Assembly (NCBI RefSeq): GCF_003260265.1
Contig: NZ_QITQ01000001.1
Span: 186,001 to 250,000 of the forward strand
Length of the DNA stretch: 64,000 nucleotides
From: Roseovarius amoyensis
GTDB taxonomy: Bacteria; Pseudomonadota; Alphaproteobacteria; Rhodobacterales; Rhodobacteraceae
Direction: 5' to 3'
Part shown: piece after piece, positions 29,690 to 40,217 of the stretch
How positions within the stretch are numbered: position 1 is the stretch's first letter
Layout: every line of letters begins with the position of its first letter
Program-made: the position numbers and the translations under genes
Notes under the pieces: model-generated
What the model saw: only the letters and a program-made list of their open reading frames with translations
Database searches by the model: none
What the model was told of the DNA's origin: nothing

Positions 29690-30055
29690 TCAGGCCACCC
29701 CCCCCTGCCCCGCCAGCCCGAGTGCGCCCGCCAGGGTAAGGTAGTGCCCAAGGTGCTGCGCCAGGCTCTGCCCGAAACCCAGCACCCCCAACACCGCCTC
29801 GGCCAGCAGCAACAACACCAGCGCCACGCCCCCCATGATCAGCCGCGCACCTGCCCGCGCCGGCACGCGGCACCGGCGGACCAGCGCACCGGCGATGAAC
29901 CAGCTCAGCGCCAGCATCACCGGCAATTCGACCGCCACCGCCGCCACCTCACCCATCCGGGGCAGCAGAACCAGCACCCGCAGCGTACCCAGCACGAACC
30001 CGAGGGAAAGGACCGCCGCGAAATAGAGGGTCCCGGCCCCCAGACCGCGCGCCAT
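29690..30055 (-). CDS. Small integral membrane protein of unknown function
   Basis: A 121-residue protein with three or four hydrophobic helices, beginning MARGLGAGTLYFAAVLSLGF. It has a positively charged loop (RRCRVPARAGARL) in the middle. No known domain is recognised. It starts 4 bp after the recN stop, so it is probably the last gene of the transcript that begins with or before recN. Confidence 0.7.
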   Translation of the reverse strand: MARGLGAGTLYFAAVLSLGFVLGTLRVLVLLPRMGEVAAVAVELPVMLALSWFIAGALVRRCRVPARAGARLIMGGVALVLLLLAEAVLGVLGFGQSLAQHLGHYLTLAGALGLAGQGGVA

Positions 30056-30059
30056 GGGT

Positions 30060-31709
30060 CTATCCCGCCATCAGCTTTTCAGCCGCCGCGCGGGCCTCGT
30101 CGGTGACAACGTCACCGGCCAGCATGCGGGCGATCTCGTCTACCCGCGCCGGGCCGGTCAGCGGCACCACGCGCGACAGCGTCTTGCCATCTTCGACCTG
30201 CTTGGCCACCTGCCAATGATGAGTGGCCCGCGCGGCCACCTGCGGTGAATGGGTCACGACCAGCACCTGCCCGCCCTCGGCCAGCCGTTCCAGCCGACGG
30301 CCCACGGCATCGGCGGTCGCACCGCCAACGCCGCGGTCGATCTCGTCAAAGATCATCGTCACCCCGGCATCCTCGCCGCGCAGGCAGACCTTGAGCGCCA
30401 GCAGAAAACGGCTGAGTTCCCCGCCAGAGGCAATGCGGTTCAGCGGCCCCGCCGGCGCTCCGGGATTGGTGGCGACGGAAAAGGTGACGCCATCGCGCCC
30501 CTCGGGTCCCGGCTCTACCTCTTCAAACCGGGTTTCGAAAACCGCGCGCTCCATCTTCAGCGGCGCCAGCTCCGCCGCCATGGCGGCGTCCAGCCGGACG
30601 GCGGCCTCGGTACGGGCCGTGCTCAGCACCGCGGCCGTAGCGTCATAATCCGCCTCTGCCGAGGCCACTGCGCGGCGCCACTCATTGATGTCGCTTTCGC
30701 CCCGCTCGACCGCCGCCAGGCGCGCGCGCAGATCGTCGGCCAGCCCCGCCAGATCATCCGGCGCGACGCCATGCTTGCGCGCCAGTGCGCGGATGGCGAA
30801 CAACCGCTCCTCGGTTGTTTCCAGCTCGACCGGGTCAAAGGTCAGCGCCTCGATGAAGCGCGCCACGCCGCTTGCCGCCTCGTCGATTTCCACCAGTGCC
30901 CGGCCGATGGCGGCGATGGGTTCGTCAAGCGCACCCTCGGCGCTCTCCGCCGCCCCTTCGAGCCAGCGCATCGCATCGCCCGCCGCGCCCTCGGCCCCGT
31001 CCGCCCCCAGCGCAGCATGGGCGCGGGCCACATCATCGCGGATGCGCGCGGCGGCTTGCATCATGCGGCGGCGGCGATCCAGCACGTCTTCCTCGCCCGG
31101 CTCTGGCGCCAACTGGTCCAGTTCCGCCACCGCGTGGCGCAGGAAATCCTCGTCGGCGCGGGCCTTTTCCAGCGCGGCCTCGGCAGCCGCCAGCCCCTGT
31201 CGCGCCTCGCGCAGCGCGGCCCATGCCGCGCGCCCCGCCGCGCGTTCATCCGCCAGCCCGCCGAACGCATCCAGCAGCGCCCGGTGCCCGCGCGGGTTCA
31301 GCAGGCCGCGGTCATCCTGCTGGCCGTGCAGTTCAACCAGCGTGTCGGAAAGGCGGCGCAGCACCTCGCCCGAGGCACGGCGATCGTTGACCCAGGCCGT
31401 CTTGCGCCCCTCGCGCGCATTCACCCGCCGCAGCAAAAGCGTATCGTCCACCGGCAAACCGGCATCGGCCAGGACGTCGCGCGCCGGATGACCGTGGGGC
31501 AGGTCGAACTCGGCCACCACCTCGCCTTCGTCGGCGTCCTGGCGCACCAGGTCGGCGCGCCCGCGCCAGCCCAGGACGAACCCTAGCGCATCCAGCAGAA
31601 TCGACTTGCCCGCGCCGGTTTCTCCCGTCAGGACGTTCAGCCCCGGCTGGAACCCCAGTTCCAGCCGGTCGATGATCAGGATGTCACGGATATCGAGGGC
31701 GCGCAGCAT
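30060..31709 (-). CDS. recN: DNA repair protein RecN
   Basis: A 549-residue SMC-like ATPase that acts early in repair of double-strand breaks. Walker A is GETGAGKSILLDALGF near residues 30-40. The centre is a coiled coil of about 300 residues rich in Ala, Glu and Arg. The C-terminus has the signature GGELSRFLLALK and Walker B with MIFDEIDRGVGG. The length is normal. It follows bamD on the same strand with 38 bp between, and no LexA-like site was recognised in front of it. Confidence 0.95.
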   Translation of the reverse strand: MLRALDIRDILIIDRLELGFQPGLNVLTGETGAGKSILLDALGFVLGWRGRADLVRQDADEGEVVAEFDLPHGHPARDVLADAGLPVDDTLLLRRVNAREGRKTAWVNDRRASGEVLRRLSDTLVELHGQQDDRGLLNPRGHRALLDAFGGLADERAAGRAAWAALREARQGLAAAEAALEKARADEDFLRHAVAELDQLAPEPGEEDVLDRRRRMMQAAARIRDDVARAHAALGADGAEGAAGDAMRWLEGAAESAEGALDEPIAAIGRALVEIDEAASGVARFIEALTFDPVELETTEERLFAIRALARKHGVAPDDLAGLADDLRARLAAVERGESDINEWRRAVASAEADYDATAAVLSTARTEAAVRLDAAMAAELAPLKMERAVFETRFEEVEPGPEGRDGVTFSVATNPGAPAGPLNRIASGGELSRFLLALKVCLRGEDAGVTMIFDEIDRGVGGATADAVGRRLERLAEGGQVLVVTHSPQVAARATHHWQVAKQVEDGKTLSRVVPLTGPARVDEIARMLAGDVVTDEARAAAEKLMAG

Positions 31710-31747
31710 CAGGACAATCCGTCAGGCGGCGGAAAGGCCGCCGGTTT

Positions 31748-32596
31748 CTACAGCCACCGGCCCTTGAGCATTTGCCGATAAACCTGCCGCAGCCAGTTGT
31801 CCCCGACCGCTTCCAGCGTCAGGCCACGCCCGGTCAACAGCTTGTAGCTGTCCTCGTACCACTCGGTCCCACGGAAGTTGTAGCCCAGGATCGCCCCGGC
31901 GGTGCGCGCCTCGTTGGTCAGGCCCAGCGAAAGATACGCCTCGACCAGACGGTGCAGCGCCTCGGCGGTGTGGGTTGTGGTCTGGAAATCCTCGACCACC
32001 ACGCGGAAACGGTTGATGGCAGCGGTAAAGTGATCGCGCTTGAGATAGTAGCGCCCGACCTCCATCTCCTTTGACGCAAGGTGGTCAAAGGCCAGGTCAA
32101 ATTTGAGCTTGGCGGCATTGGCGTATTCGCTGTCGGGGTAACGCTCGATCACCTCGCGCAGGGCCTGCAGCGCCTCAAAGGTAAGGCGCTGGTCGCGGCC
32201 GACCTCGTCGATCTGGTCGTAATAGCTGAGCGCCACCAGGTACTGGGCATAAGCGGCATCTTCGTCGGTGGGATAGAAATCGACGAACCGCTGCGCGGCG
32301 GCGCGGCTGCTCTCGTAATCCTTGGCCTCGTGATAGGCAAAGGACTGCATGATCAGCGCCCGCTTGGCCCAATCCGAATAGGGGTACAGCCTTTCGACCT
32401 CGGCAAAGACGTTCGCGGCCCTGTCGGGGGCATTCCGAGCCAGATCGTATTCGCCGCGCTCGTAGATCTGCTTGGCGGTGTATTTTTCGTAATTCACGTC
32501 GCCGCGATCGACACTGTCGGCGCCAGAGCAACCCGTCAGGGCGACCCCCGCCAGCAGCACGAAAACGAGCCCGCAACGCAACCTGGCCGTCATCAT
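31748..32596 (-). CDS. bamD: Outer-membrane assembly lipoprotein BamD
   Basis: A 282-residue lipoprotein of the BAM complex that inserts beta-barrel proteins into the outer membrane. The signal peptide ends at lipobox LTGC (Cys near residue 22). The mature part is built of TPR-like helices, with YPYSDWAKRALIMQSFAYHEAKDYESS (partly quoted) typical of BamD. The ATG pair complementary to 32591-32596 was taken as start; a GTG one codon earlier is possible. It is located between lpxC and recN. Confidence 0.93.
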   Translation of the reverse strand: MMTARLRCGLVFVLLAGVALTGCSGADSVDRGDVNYEKYTAKQIYERGEYDLARNAPDRAANVFAEVERLYPYSDWAKRALIMQSFAYHEAKDYESSRAAAQRFVDFYPTDEDAAYAQYLVALSYYDQIDEVGRDQRLTFEALQALREVIERYPDSEYANAAKLKFDLAFDHLASKEMEVGRYYLKRDHFTAAINRFRVVVEDFQTTTHTAEALHRLVEAYLSLGLTNEARTAGAILGYNFRGTEWYEDSYKLLTGRGLTLEAVGDNWLRQVYRQMLKGRWL

Positions 32597-32706
32597 CACA
32601 CACCCACCCAATTTCGATATGCCGAACGATACCCCGGCGTTGCGCCCGGTCCTAGCATATAAATCCGTGATGCAAAATCTCTTTGGCCGCTTTCGTGGTC
32701 ACCGTT

Positions 32707-33630
32707 TCAGGCGACCTCGGGAATTTCGCCGGCATGAACGCCTGCACCGGGCAAACGCGCCGCCATTTCGGCGTCGCACTCGACGATTTCACAGGCGTCG
32801 ACATCGGCGAAAAGCGCGCGCAACAGATCGTTGGTCAGGGCGTGACCGGCACGCCGGCCCTCGTAGTGGCCAAGCACAGGCAGCCCAGCAAGGCCCAGAT
32901 CGCCCAGCGCATCCAGCATCTTGTGGCGCACCGGTTCATCCGCGTGACGCAGGCCGCCGGGGCTGAGCACCCGATCGCCATCGAACACCACCGCGTTTTC
33001 ACCCGGATTGCCGCCCTGCGCCAGACCGTTGGCCAGCATCGCATCGACATCGGCCTTGCGGCAGAAGGTGCGGCTAGTGGAGAGTTCGCGCACGAAGCTG
33101 CCATTCGACATGTTCAGCAGCTTGCGCTGGCTGCCAATGGCGGCATCCTCGAAATCTATGCTGAATTCGATCAGCAGCGTTTCATGCGGTGACAGCCGCG
33201 CCATCGCGGCGCCGCGACGCACCTCGACCGGTTTGAGCACGCGAAGCGCACGCACCGGCGCGGTCGAAACCTGCAGCCCCGCCGACAGGATGGCGCGCAC
33301 GAAACCCGAGGCGCTGCCGTCCATGATCGGAATTTCTGGACCCGTCACCTCGATGAGGGCGTTGTGCACCCCGCAGCCCACCAGCGCCGCCATCAGGTGC
33401 TCGACCGTCGAAATATCGGCGCCTTTCCCGTTGATCAGACGCGTGCACAGCGGCGACTGGTCGACCATGTCCCAGCGGGCGGGAATGTCGCCTGCCCCGA
33501 CGCCCAGGTCGGTGCGGCGAAATACGATACCGAAACCGGGCCCGGCGGGCCGAATCACTGCCCGCGACGGCGCGCCCGAGTGCAGGCCGACGCCGTCGAA
33601 GCGGACTGAAGATCTGATCGTTGTCTGCAA
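32707..33630 (-). CDS. lpxC: UDP-3-O-acyl-N-acetylglucosamine deacetylase LpxC, TTG start
   Basis: A zinc deacetylase that catalyses the committed step of lipid A synthesis. Conserved blocks are STVEHLMAAL with the first zinc His, GSASGFV, and RHKMLDALGDLGL with HxxxD. Using the TTG complementary to 33628-33630 gives LQTTIRSSVRFDGVGLHSG as the N-terminus and 307 residues, the family's normal length. GAGGA lies five bases before this TTG. The frame remains open upstream to an ATG at 33759, but that would add about 43 basic residues unlike LpxC. A weak start codon may help keep LpxC levels low. Confidence 0.92.
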   Translation of the reverse strand: MQTTIRSSVRFDGVGLHSGAPSRAVIRPAGPGFGIVFRRTDLGVGAGDIPARWDMVDQSPLCTRLINGKGADISTVEHLMAALVGCGVHNALIEVTGPEIPIMDGSASGFVRAILSAGLQVSTAPVRALRVLKPVEVRRGAAMARLSPHETLLIEFSIDFEDAAIGSQRKLLNMSNGSFVRELSTSRTFCRKADVDAMLANGLAQGGNPGENAVVFDGDRVLSPGGLRHADEPVRHKMLDALGDLGLAGLPVLGHYEGRRAGHALTNDLLRALFADVDACEIVECDAEMAARLPGAGVHAGEIPEVA

Positions 33631-33861
33631 GACGTTCCTCGCTAAGCAGTGCGGGTTCGGTCCGAAACGGGGCGGCGACCGGCTGTCGCGCCGGCACTCA
33701 TGCCGGTATGCGCCTCGCGGGCCATTTGTTACGATTTTGTCTAATTTTCCCGGACGCAATTAACAACTCAATCTTTGCAACGTCCTGAAACATCCCCCAC
33801 ACAAGACCGGCAAAAATCCGCGCACGCCCCCTGCGGTATTGTCCAAAATCCTGAATACAAA

Positions 33862-33893
33862 GAAAAAAGGGCCACATTTCAGCGGCCCTTTCT
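33862..33893 (-). terminator. Rho-independent terminator of ftsZ
   Basis: AAGGGCC and GGCCCTT form a 7-bp stem with a 10-base loop just after the ftsZ stop. On the minus strand the stem is followed by TTTTTTC, a good T tract. Because the other side reads TTTCTT, it could work weakly in both directions. Confidence 0.85.
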
Positions 33894-33912
33894 TCGGTCT
33901 AAATTCGAAAAT

Positions 33913-35532
33913 TCAGTTTGCCTGCCGCCTCAGGAAAGCCGGAATTTCGATTTGTTCATCATCGTCATCCGCCAGTTCAGGCCGCACTTCGCGGGCCTGC
34001 AGGGTCGGCTGCTGGCGAACCGGACGCGGGGCTTGGGCCGCGCTGTCGCCGCTGCTGCCGGTCATCCGGTGGAGCAACGAGTTGATGCGTGAAAGCGGAC
34101 GGTCAGCCGGCTGCGCGGCCTGGGTTTCGCGCGGCGCGGAGGCGGGCTCGGCCGCCTGCGGCTGGCGCCCAACGGCAGCCTGCAACCGGGCCAGCGCATC
34201 CGCCGACGGCTCGCCCAGCGGGGCCGGACGCGGCGCCACAAAGACTTCGCGCTCGTCGGTTTCCTCGACATATTGCGCGTCGTCCTGGTAGGCGGCGGGC
34301 TGATAGGCGGGCGGGGGAACCCCGTCATCCTGGACGGCGGCTTCTTCGCCAGCCTCAAAGATGTCTTCCATCTGATCTTCGGCAGCCGCACTTTGCGGAT
34401 CGAAGCCGGTGAAAAGAGTCGGTTCGCTCTCGGTCGAGGCGGCAACAGCGGGTGTCTCCTGCTCGGCCTCGGCGGCGGCTTCCGGTGCGGTGACCATCTG
34501 TTCGCGTGCCGGTTTCAGCGGCTCTTTCAGGGACCGGCGCGGAACCGGAACGTCGCTGTGCACGTTGCGGGCGTCGATACCGGTGGCGACGACGCTGACA
34601 CGCATCACGCCTTCCATCTCGGGGTCGAGCGTCGAACCGACGATGATGTTGGCCTCTGGATCCACCTCTTCGCGGATGCGGTTGGCGGCCTCATCCAGTT
34701 CGAACAGGGTCAGGTCGTGCCCGCCGGTGATGTTGATCAGCACGCCCCTGGCGCCCTGCAGGCTGATTTCGTCCAGCAGCGGGTTGGCAATGGCCTTTTC
34801 GGCCGCCTGGATCGCGCGGCTTTCGCCCCCATCCTCGCCGGTGCCCATCATCGCCTTGCCCATCTCGTCCATCACCGCGCGGACGTCGGCGAAATCGAGG
34901 TTGATCAGGCCCGGGCGCACCATCAGATCGGTCACACCCTTGACGCCTTGGTACAGAACGTCGTCAGCCATGCTGAAGGCCTCGGTAAAGGTGGTCTTTT
35001 CATTGGCGAGGCGGAACAGGTTCTGGTTGGGAATGATGATCAGCGTATCGACCACCTTCTGCAACGCATCGACGCCGTCCTCGGCCTGGTGCATCCGCTT
35101 GCCGCCCTCGAACTGGAACGGCTTGGTCACCACGCCGACGGTCAGCACGCCCAGTTCGCGCGCGGCCTGGGCGATGATCGGTGCAGCACCCGTGCCGGTG
35201 CCGCCGCCCATCCCGGCGGTGATGAAACACATATGCGCCCCGGCCAGGTGATCGACGATCTGTTCGATGTTCTCTTCCGCCGCGGCGGCGCCGATCGACG
35301 GCTTGGCGCCTGCGCCCAGCCCCTCGGTCACCTTGACGCCCAGCTGGATGCGGGCCGGCGCGTTCGACTGGCTCAGCGCCTGTGCGTCGGTATTGGCGAC
35401 AACAAAGTCGACCCCGTCCAGCCGTTTCTCGATCATGTTGTTGACCGCGTTTCCGCCCGCGCCGCCAACACCGAAAACGGTGATCCGGGGTTTCAGATCT
35501 TCATGACCTGGCATCGTGAGGTTCAATGTCAT
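33913..35532 (-). CDS. ftsZ: Cell division GTPase FtsZ
   Basis: A 539-residue tubulin homologue that forms the division ring. The GTP-binding signature [10 protein letters not shown] lies near residue 109-118 and the synergy loop [11 protein letters not shown] near 210. The globular core ends near residue 320, followed by an unusually long linker of about 200 residues rich in Ala, Pro, Glu and Gln, typical of Alphaproteobacteria. The C-terminal peptide [12 protein letters not shown] is the docking tail for FtsA and other partners. It is the end of the ftsQAZ block, and a terminator follows. Confidence 0.97.
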   Translation of the reverse strand: MTLNLTMPGHEDLKPRITVFGVGGAGGNAVNNMIEKRLDGVDFVVANTDAQALSQSNAPARIQLGVKVTEGLGAGAKPSIGAAAAEENIEQIVDHLAGAHMCFITAGMGGGTGTGAAPIIAQAARELGVLTVGVVTKPFQFEGGKRMHQAEDGVDALQKVVDTLIIIPNQNLFRLANEKTTFTEAFSMADDVLYQGVKGVTDLMVRPGLINLDFADVRAVMDEMGKAMMGTGEDGGESRAIQAAEKAIANPLLDEISLQGARGVLINITGGHDLTLFELDEAANRIREEVDPEANIIVGSTLDPEMEGVMRVSVVATGIDARNVHSDVPVPRRSLKEPLKPAREQMVTAPEAAAEAEQETPAVAASTESEPTLFTGFDPQSAAAEDQMEDIFEAGEEAAVQDDGVPPPAYQPAAYQDDAQYVEETDEREVFVAPRPAPLGEPSADALARLQAAVGRQPQAAEPASAPRETQAAQPADRPLSRINSLLHRMTGSSGDSAAQAPRPVRQQPTLQAREVRPELADDDDEQIEIPAFLRRQAN

Positions 35533-35707
35533 CGCTCTGTCCGCCTGCTTGTTGCTGCCCGTGATCCCCGGGCTTTTGCGCCTCTGTGGGACCGATCCTA
35601 GCGTTTACAACGCCTTTCGTCACCCAAAAAACACCGAAAACACACAAAATATGGCCGGTTTCAGGCCGATTTTCGCGGGATTTCGCCGACGCGCGTACAT
35701 ATTGCGG

Positions 35708-37042
35708 TCACCAGTTGTCCTTGAACCATTTCACCGCCCGCCTGAGCGAGCGCGCCGGATACCGGTCGACGGGGAGGTCGAAGTCCCACCATTCATCCTG
35801 CGGGTTGGCCGCGAACAGGCACATCCCGACCGCGCTGGCAAAGCCCGGACCGGTCGCCGCCTGGGGCAGCCCGTGCACGCGCAGCGGTCGGCCCAACCGC
35901 ACCTGCTGGCCCAGGATACGGCTGGCCAGCCCGTCAAGGCCGGGCACCTGGCTGCCGCCGCCGGTCAGCACGATCTGCTGGCTGGACAGACAGCCGAAAC
36001 CGGCCGCGTCCAGGCGCGCGCGCACCTCTTCCAGTATTTCCTCCAGCCGCGGGCGCATGATGCCGATCAGTTCGGCACGCGAAATGCGGCGCCGGTCATG
36101 TTCCCAGTCGCCGGTCTCGCCGCCGATCTCGATCATCTCGCGGTCGTCCATGCCGGTGGCCACGGCACCGCCATAGAAGGTCTTGATCCGCTCGGCCACG
36201 CTGCGAGGCACCTGCAGCCCCATCGAGATGTCGCCGGTGACGTGTTCGCCGCCCATGCGCACGCTGTCGGCATAGATCATGTGTTTCTTGATGAAAATCG
36301 AGATCCCGGAAGACCCGCCGCCAAGGTCGATGCAGGCCGCGCCCAGTTCCTGTTCGTCCTCGACCAGCGCCGAGATACCCGAAACATAGGCCGACGATGC
36401 CAGACCGGCGAGTTCCAGATCGCAGCGCTTGACGCAATGGGCCAGGTTCTGCACCGCCGCGGCATCGACCGTCAGCATGTGCAGGTCGGTCGACAGCACC
36501 TGCCCGATCTGCCCGCGCGGATCCGAGAGCCCGGTCCGGTGATCCAGCGCGAAATTCACCGGCTGGGCGTGCAGCACCTCGCGCCCCTCGCCGTAATCGG
36601 GCACCTCGCAGGCGCTCAGCACCCGGCTGATGTCGTATTCGCTGACGGTGCTGTCAGCGACCTCCACCTGTCCGGCCAGCCCGTAGGATCGCGGCGCCGC
36701 GCCTGAGAAACAGGCGATGACATGATCGACGCGGATACCGGCCATCTTTTGCGCCGCCTGCACCGCGGTGCGGATCGCGCGCTCGGTCTCGGCCATCGCC
36801 GCGACCTCGCCAAAGCGGACCCCGCGCGAACGCGTCGTCGCCGCGCCCACCACCCGGAACCCCGCCTGCCCGGCCATTGTGCCGATGCCGTCGGCCTCGC
36901 GCAGCCGCTCGGAACCGTCAAAGCGCAACACCAGGCAGGCGATCTTGGATGTGCCCACATCCAGCACCGCCACAACACCCCGCTGGATCGCCGCCTTGCG
37001 CATGTTCCGCATCGCCCGTTGGGAATCGTAAAGCTCGATCAT
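35708..37042 (-). CDS. ftsA: Cell division protein FtsA
   Basis: A 444-residue actin-like ATPase that tethers FtsZ to the membrane. The phosphate-1 loop is AVLDVGTSKIACLVLRF near residue 25-42. The second loop is AACIDLGGGSSGISIF, and LTGGGSQVPGLDGLASRIL lies in subdomain 2B. The C-terminal end SLRRAVKWFKDNW is the amphipathic membrane-targeting helix. It overlaps ftsQ by ATGA. A 175-bp gap before ftsZ likely holds an extra ftsZ promoter. Confidence 0.96.
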   Translation of the reverse strand: MIELYDSQRAMRNMRKAAIQRGVVAVLDVGTSKIACLVLRFDGSERLREADGIGTMAGQAGFRVVGAATTRSRGVRFGEVAAMAETERAIRTAVQAAQKMAGIRVDHVIACFSGAAPRSYGLAGQVEVADSTVSEYDISRVLSACEVPDYGEGREVLHAQPVNFALDHRTGLSDPRGQIGQVLSTDLHMLTVDAAAVQNLAHCVKRCDLELAGLASSAYVSGISALVEDEQELGAACIDLGGGSSGISIFIKKHMIYADSVRMGGEHVTGDISMGLQVPRSVAERIKTFYGGAVATGMDDREMIEIGGETGDWEHDRRRISRAELIGIMRPRLEEILEEVRARLDAAGFGCLSSQQIVLTGGGSQVPGLDGLASRILGQQVRLGRPLRVHGLPQAATGPGFASAVGMCLFAANPQDEWWDFDLPVDRYPARSLRRAVKWFKDNW

Positions 37043-37914
37043 CGTTCGCTATCCCCTGCCATCATCTGCGTCGCGCGCCACCATTCATCGACGGCGTACG
37101 CCTTCATTCTTACCGTCGGACGGGCGGGCAGACGCATGTCGACCGCCACCACGTCCCGTTCCAGCACATCATGCACCTCATTCAGCACGATCACCCGTTC
37201 GAGCGCGCGCACCGGGTCGGTCTCGGGCAGCATGATGTGGGCGTCGTCCTGCAGCACCACGTCCCAGCGCCGCTCTCCCATCCGCACCAGCCCGACGACC
37301 CGTGTGCCCAGGGGCGCCGCTGCATCCAGGATCGCCAGCGCGCCGGGAATGTCGGCATTTGCGCCCTCGCCCGCCACCAGCGGCAGGGCGGGCCTGGCCT
37401 CGGTCCCGGCAAGCGTCGCAACCACCGCGCCGTGCCTGTCGACCAGTTTCAGCCCGTCGCGATCGCGCCACAGCGCCACCGGCACCCGCTCGCGCACCTG
37501 CGCAGCCAGCACCCCGCCGCGGCGGATGCGCAGCTCGGAGTCGGCCACCGCCGGCAGGCCCGTGATCGCCTCGCGCAGATAATCGAGGTCGATCTCGAAC
37601 GAGCTGGCGGGCAGGTCATAGGGAAATATCTCGCGGATTTCGGCCTCGACCGCGTCGCTGGCGCCTTCGATTTCCAGCAGTTGCACCATGAATTCCGGCC
37701 GCGTCTCGATCTGGCGGCGCAGATCGCCGATCGCCGCGACGATCCGTTCCTGCCGGTCCGCGTCGCCCAGAACCACTGCTCCGGCCGCAAAAGCCAGCGC
37801 AAAGGGCAGCCCGACCTTCAGTCCCCGGCGAAAGAGCGGCGTCAGCATCAGCCGCTCCAGCCGATAGGCCAGCCGCGATGGCGCCGGATCCGGGCGGTGC
37901 TTCAGCGGTTGCAC
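37039..37914 (-). CDS. ftsQ: Cell division protein FtsQ, GTG start
   Basis: A 291-residue bitopic division protein. A short cytoplasmic N-terminus is followed by one membrane helix ([17 protein letters not shown], about residues 35-51). The POTRA domain spans about 70-140 ([21 protein letters not shown], partly quoted), and a beta domain completes the protein. The start is the GTG complementary to 37912-37914, with GAGGA eight bases upstream. It overlaps the end of ddl by 13 bp and the ftsA start by 4 bp, so translation of the three genes is coupled. Confidence 0.92.
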   Translation of the reverse strand: MQPLKHRPDPAPSRLAYRLERLMLTPLFRRGLKVGLPFALAFAAGAVVLGDADRQERIVAAIGDLRRQIETRPEFMVQLLEIEGASDAVEAEIREIFPYDLPASSFEIDLDYLREAITGLPAVADSELRIRRGGVLAAQVRERVPVALWRDRDGLKLVDRHGAVVATLAGTEARPALPLVAGEGANADIPGALAILDAAAPLGTRVVGLVRMGERRWDVVLQDDAHIMLPETDPVRALERVIVLNEVHDVLERDVVAVDMRLPARPTVRMKAYAVDEWWRATQMMAGDSER

Positions 37915-38816
37915 GAGGCATCCTCCACCAGCCAGCGACACAGATCGGGAAACGAAATGCCCTCTGCCTGCGCCTGTTCGGGGCTCAGCGAGGTGGGCGT
38001 CATGCCGGGCTGGGTGTTCAGTTCCAGCACCACCAGCCCGTCAAGGCCGCGGGCCTCGTCCCAGCGAAAATCGGTGCGCGAAAGCCCGCGACAGCCAAGC
38101 ACCTCATGCGCCCGCAGCGCGTAATCCATGCAGGCGGCGAAAATCTCGTCGGGGACCTGGGCGGGCACCACATGGCGCGACCCGCCGACGCTGTACTTGG
38201 CGTCGTAGTTGTACCAGCCGTCGGTCAGGATATCGGTCACCGTCAGCGCCCTGTCACCCATCACCGAAGCGGTCAGCTCGCGCCCCGGCGCGTAGGCCTC
38301 GACCATCACCTGGTCCGGCATCTTGTCCGACAGGCGCGGCGGGGCATCGGCGGCGTCATGCACGATATAGACCCCGACGGAGGAGCCCTCGTTGTTGGGC
38401 TTGACCACATAGGGCGGCGACATGACGTGACGTGCGCGCACCTCTTCGGCCGGGGCGATCAGGCTTTCCACCACCGGCAGCCCGGCATCGGCAAAGGCAG
38501 CCTTGGATCGCTGCTTGTCCATTGCCAGAGCCGAGGCCAGGACGCCCGAATGGGTATAGGGCAGCCCCATCCATTCCAGCAGCCCCTGCACGCAGCCATC
38601 CTCGCCCCAGCGGCCATGCAGCGCATTAAAGACAACATCGGGCGCAAGGTCGGTGAGGCGCGCAACAAGGTCGCGCCCGGCGTCGACCTCGGTCACGTCC
38701 AGTCCCGCTTCCCGCAATGCGGCGGCGCATTCGCGCCCCGTCGAGAGCGACACTTCGCGCTCGGCCGACGGGCCGCCCATGATGACCGCCACTTTCGGGG
38801 GTGTCCTGCTCGACAT
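37902..38816 (-). CDS. ddl: D-alanine--D-alanine ligase
   Basis: A 304-residue ATP-grasp enzyme that makes the D-Ala-D-Ala end of the peptidoglycan stem peptide. The N-terminal [16 protein letters not shown] is the family signature, [15 protein letters not shown] (partly quoted) lies near residue 65, and the C-terminal metal site is [16 protein letters not shown] with E, N and the ligand loop. The ATG at 38816 was preferred to a GTG two codons earlier. murB is upstream and ftsQ downstream. Confidence 0.95.
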   Translation of the reverse strand: MSSRTPPKVAVIMGGPSAEREVSLSTGRECAAALREAGLDVTEVDAGRDLVARLTDLAPDVVFNALHGRWGEDGCVQGLLEWMGLPYTHSGVLASALAMDKQRSKAAFADAGLPVVESLIAPAEEVRARHVMSPPYVVKPNNEGSSVGVYIVHDAADAPPRLSDKMPDQVMVEAYAPGRELTASVMGDRALTVTDILTDGWYNYDAKYSVGGSRHVVPAQVPDEIFAACMDYALRAHEVLGCRGLSRTDFRWDEARGLDGLVVLELNTQPGMTPTSLSPEQAQAEGISFPDLCRWLVEDASCNR

Positions 38817-38875
38817 ACCCACCTTGGTGCCTCAATGTCCCGGGCCGTTTTCCGGCCCTTTTCAGTGCTTTCGCC

Positions 38876-39808
38876 TTATTGGCTGACAGGGGCCGGTTCA
38901 CCGACCCTCATGATTTCCCAATCTAGCGTTATTCCACTCGATTGAAAAACCTTTTTTCTCACCTGCTCGCCCAGCCCCTCCAGATCGGCGGCGGTGGCGG
39001 TGCCGGTGTTGATCAGAAAGTTGGGGTGTTTCTCGCTCATCTGCGCGCCGCCCTGCCTTGCGCCGCGCAGCCCGGCGTCGTCGATCAGCTTCCACGCCTT
39101 CAGATCGTGGCTGTCGTCGGCGCGCCCGGTGCTGGAATGGCCGGCCGGGTTGCGAAAGGTCGACCCGGCCGAGCGGTCGCGCGTGGGCTGGGTGGCGTCG
39201 CGGCGCGCCAACTGGTCGGCCATTTTCCGCTCCAGCGCATCCGGGTCGCCGGCAGGCCCCTCGAACACGGCCTCAGTCACGACCGCGCCGGCGGGCAGGT
39301 CGGAACCGCGATAACGCAGGTTCAGCTCCGACGCGGCCAGCGTCATCAGCTCGCCCGAGCGCGTCACCACCCGCACCCGGACCAACACGTCGGCCACATA
39401 GACGCCGTAACACCCCGCATTCATCCGCACGCCCCCCCCCACCGCGCCGGGGATGGTGCGCAGAAAGGTCAGGTCGACCCCCGCCTGCGCCGCCCGGCGC
39501 GCAACATGCGCATCCAGCGCCGCCGCCCCGGCGGTGACCTGCCGCCCCTCGACCCCGATCTGGTTGAAGCCGCGTCCCAGCCGGATCACCACCCCGCGAA
39601 TACCGCCGTCGCGCACGATCAGGTTCGACCCGACCCCCATCGGAAAGACCGGGATCGCGGGGTCCAGGTCGCGCAGGAACGCGGCAAGGTCGGCCTCGTC
39701 CGCGGGCTGAAAGAACCACTCCGCCGGGCCGCCGACGCGCAGCCAGGTCAGGTCGGAAAGCGGGCGGTCCGGTGTCAGCGGGCCGCGTGGGACGGGAAGC
39801 TCGGTCAT
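38876..39808 (-). CDS. murB: UDP-N-acetylenolpyruvoylglucosamine reductase MurB
   Basis: A 310-residue FAD enzyme that reduces UDP-GlcNAc-enolpyruvate to UDP-MurNAc with NADPH. The FAD-binding region includes [13 protein letters not shown] and [15 protein letters not shown]. The type I/II landmarks YRGSDLP and [10 protein letters not shown] are present, the latter with the catalytic Ser that protonates the substrate. The C-terminal [15 protein letters not shown] is typical. It lies between the DUF2484/membrane-protein group and ddl. Confidence 0.95.
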   Translation of the reverse strand: MTELPVPRGPLTPDRPLSDLTWLRVGGPAEWFFQPADEADLAAFLRDLDPAIPVFPMGVGSNLIVRDGGIRGVVIRLGRGFNQIGVEGRQVTAGAAALDAHVARRAAQAGVDLTFLRTIPGAVGGGVRMNAGCYGVYVADVLVRVRVVTRSGELMTLAASELNLRYRGSDLPAGAVVTEAVFEGPAGDPDALERKMADQLARRDATQPTRDRSAGSTFRNPAGHSSTGRADDSHDLKAWKLIDDAGLRGARQGGAQMSEKHPNFLINTGTATAADLEGLGEQVRKKVFQSSGITLDWEIMRVGEPAPVSQ

Positions 39809-39886
39809 GGCGGATGTTTGCCCGTTGCCCGCGACAAGGTAAAGTGTCTTGGCAATGGCAGGATCACACGGGAACGACCTGCCGCC

Positions 39887-40168
39887 TCAGCCCTCGCCGC
39901 GCGCGGCCCCACGCCGGCGCTGCCACCAGCCGATGCCGCCGCCGATCAGCACGCCCAGGATCGCCGGGGCCGCCATCAGCGCGGCGAAGATGCTGTAACC
40001 GATCGCATCCCAGCCCTGGTTCTGCCGACCCATCCAGATCGCCCAGGCCATCAGGACCGCCAGCATCACCGTCACCAGCGGTATCACCCAGACCATGCCC
40101 TGGCGCATCGCCACGACCCCCAGGATCAGCGGGATGACAAAGCACACGAGCGGGATGACATATACCAT
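39887..40168 (-). CDS. Small membrane protein next to murB
   Basis: A 93-residue protein with three hydrophobic helices and a basic C-terminus (WWQRRRGAARGEG). It starts MVYVIPLVCFVIPLILG. I recognise no family. It follows the two DUF2484 genes by about 50 bp and precedes murB by 78 bp on the same strand, so it is probably carried on the dcw transcript. An upstream TTG start two codons earlier is possible. Confidence 0.6.
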   Translation of the reverse strand: MVYVIPLVCFVIPLILGVVAMRQGMVWVIPLVTVMLAVLMAWAIWMGRQNQGWDAIGYSIFAALMAAPAILGVLIGGGIGWWQRRRGAARGEG

Positions 40169-40217
40169 GCGCAATCCTAGCCAGCTTCGCGCACATCTGT
40201 CCAGCGCGCAGGCAGAC

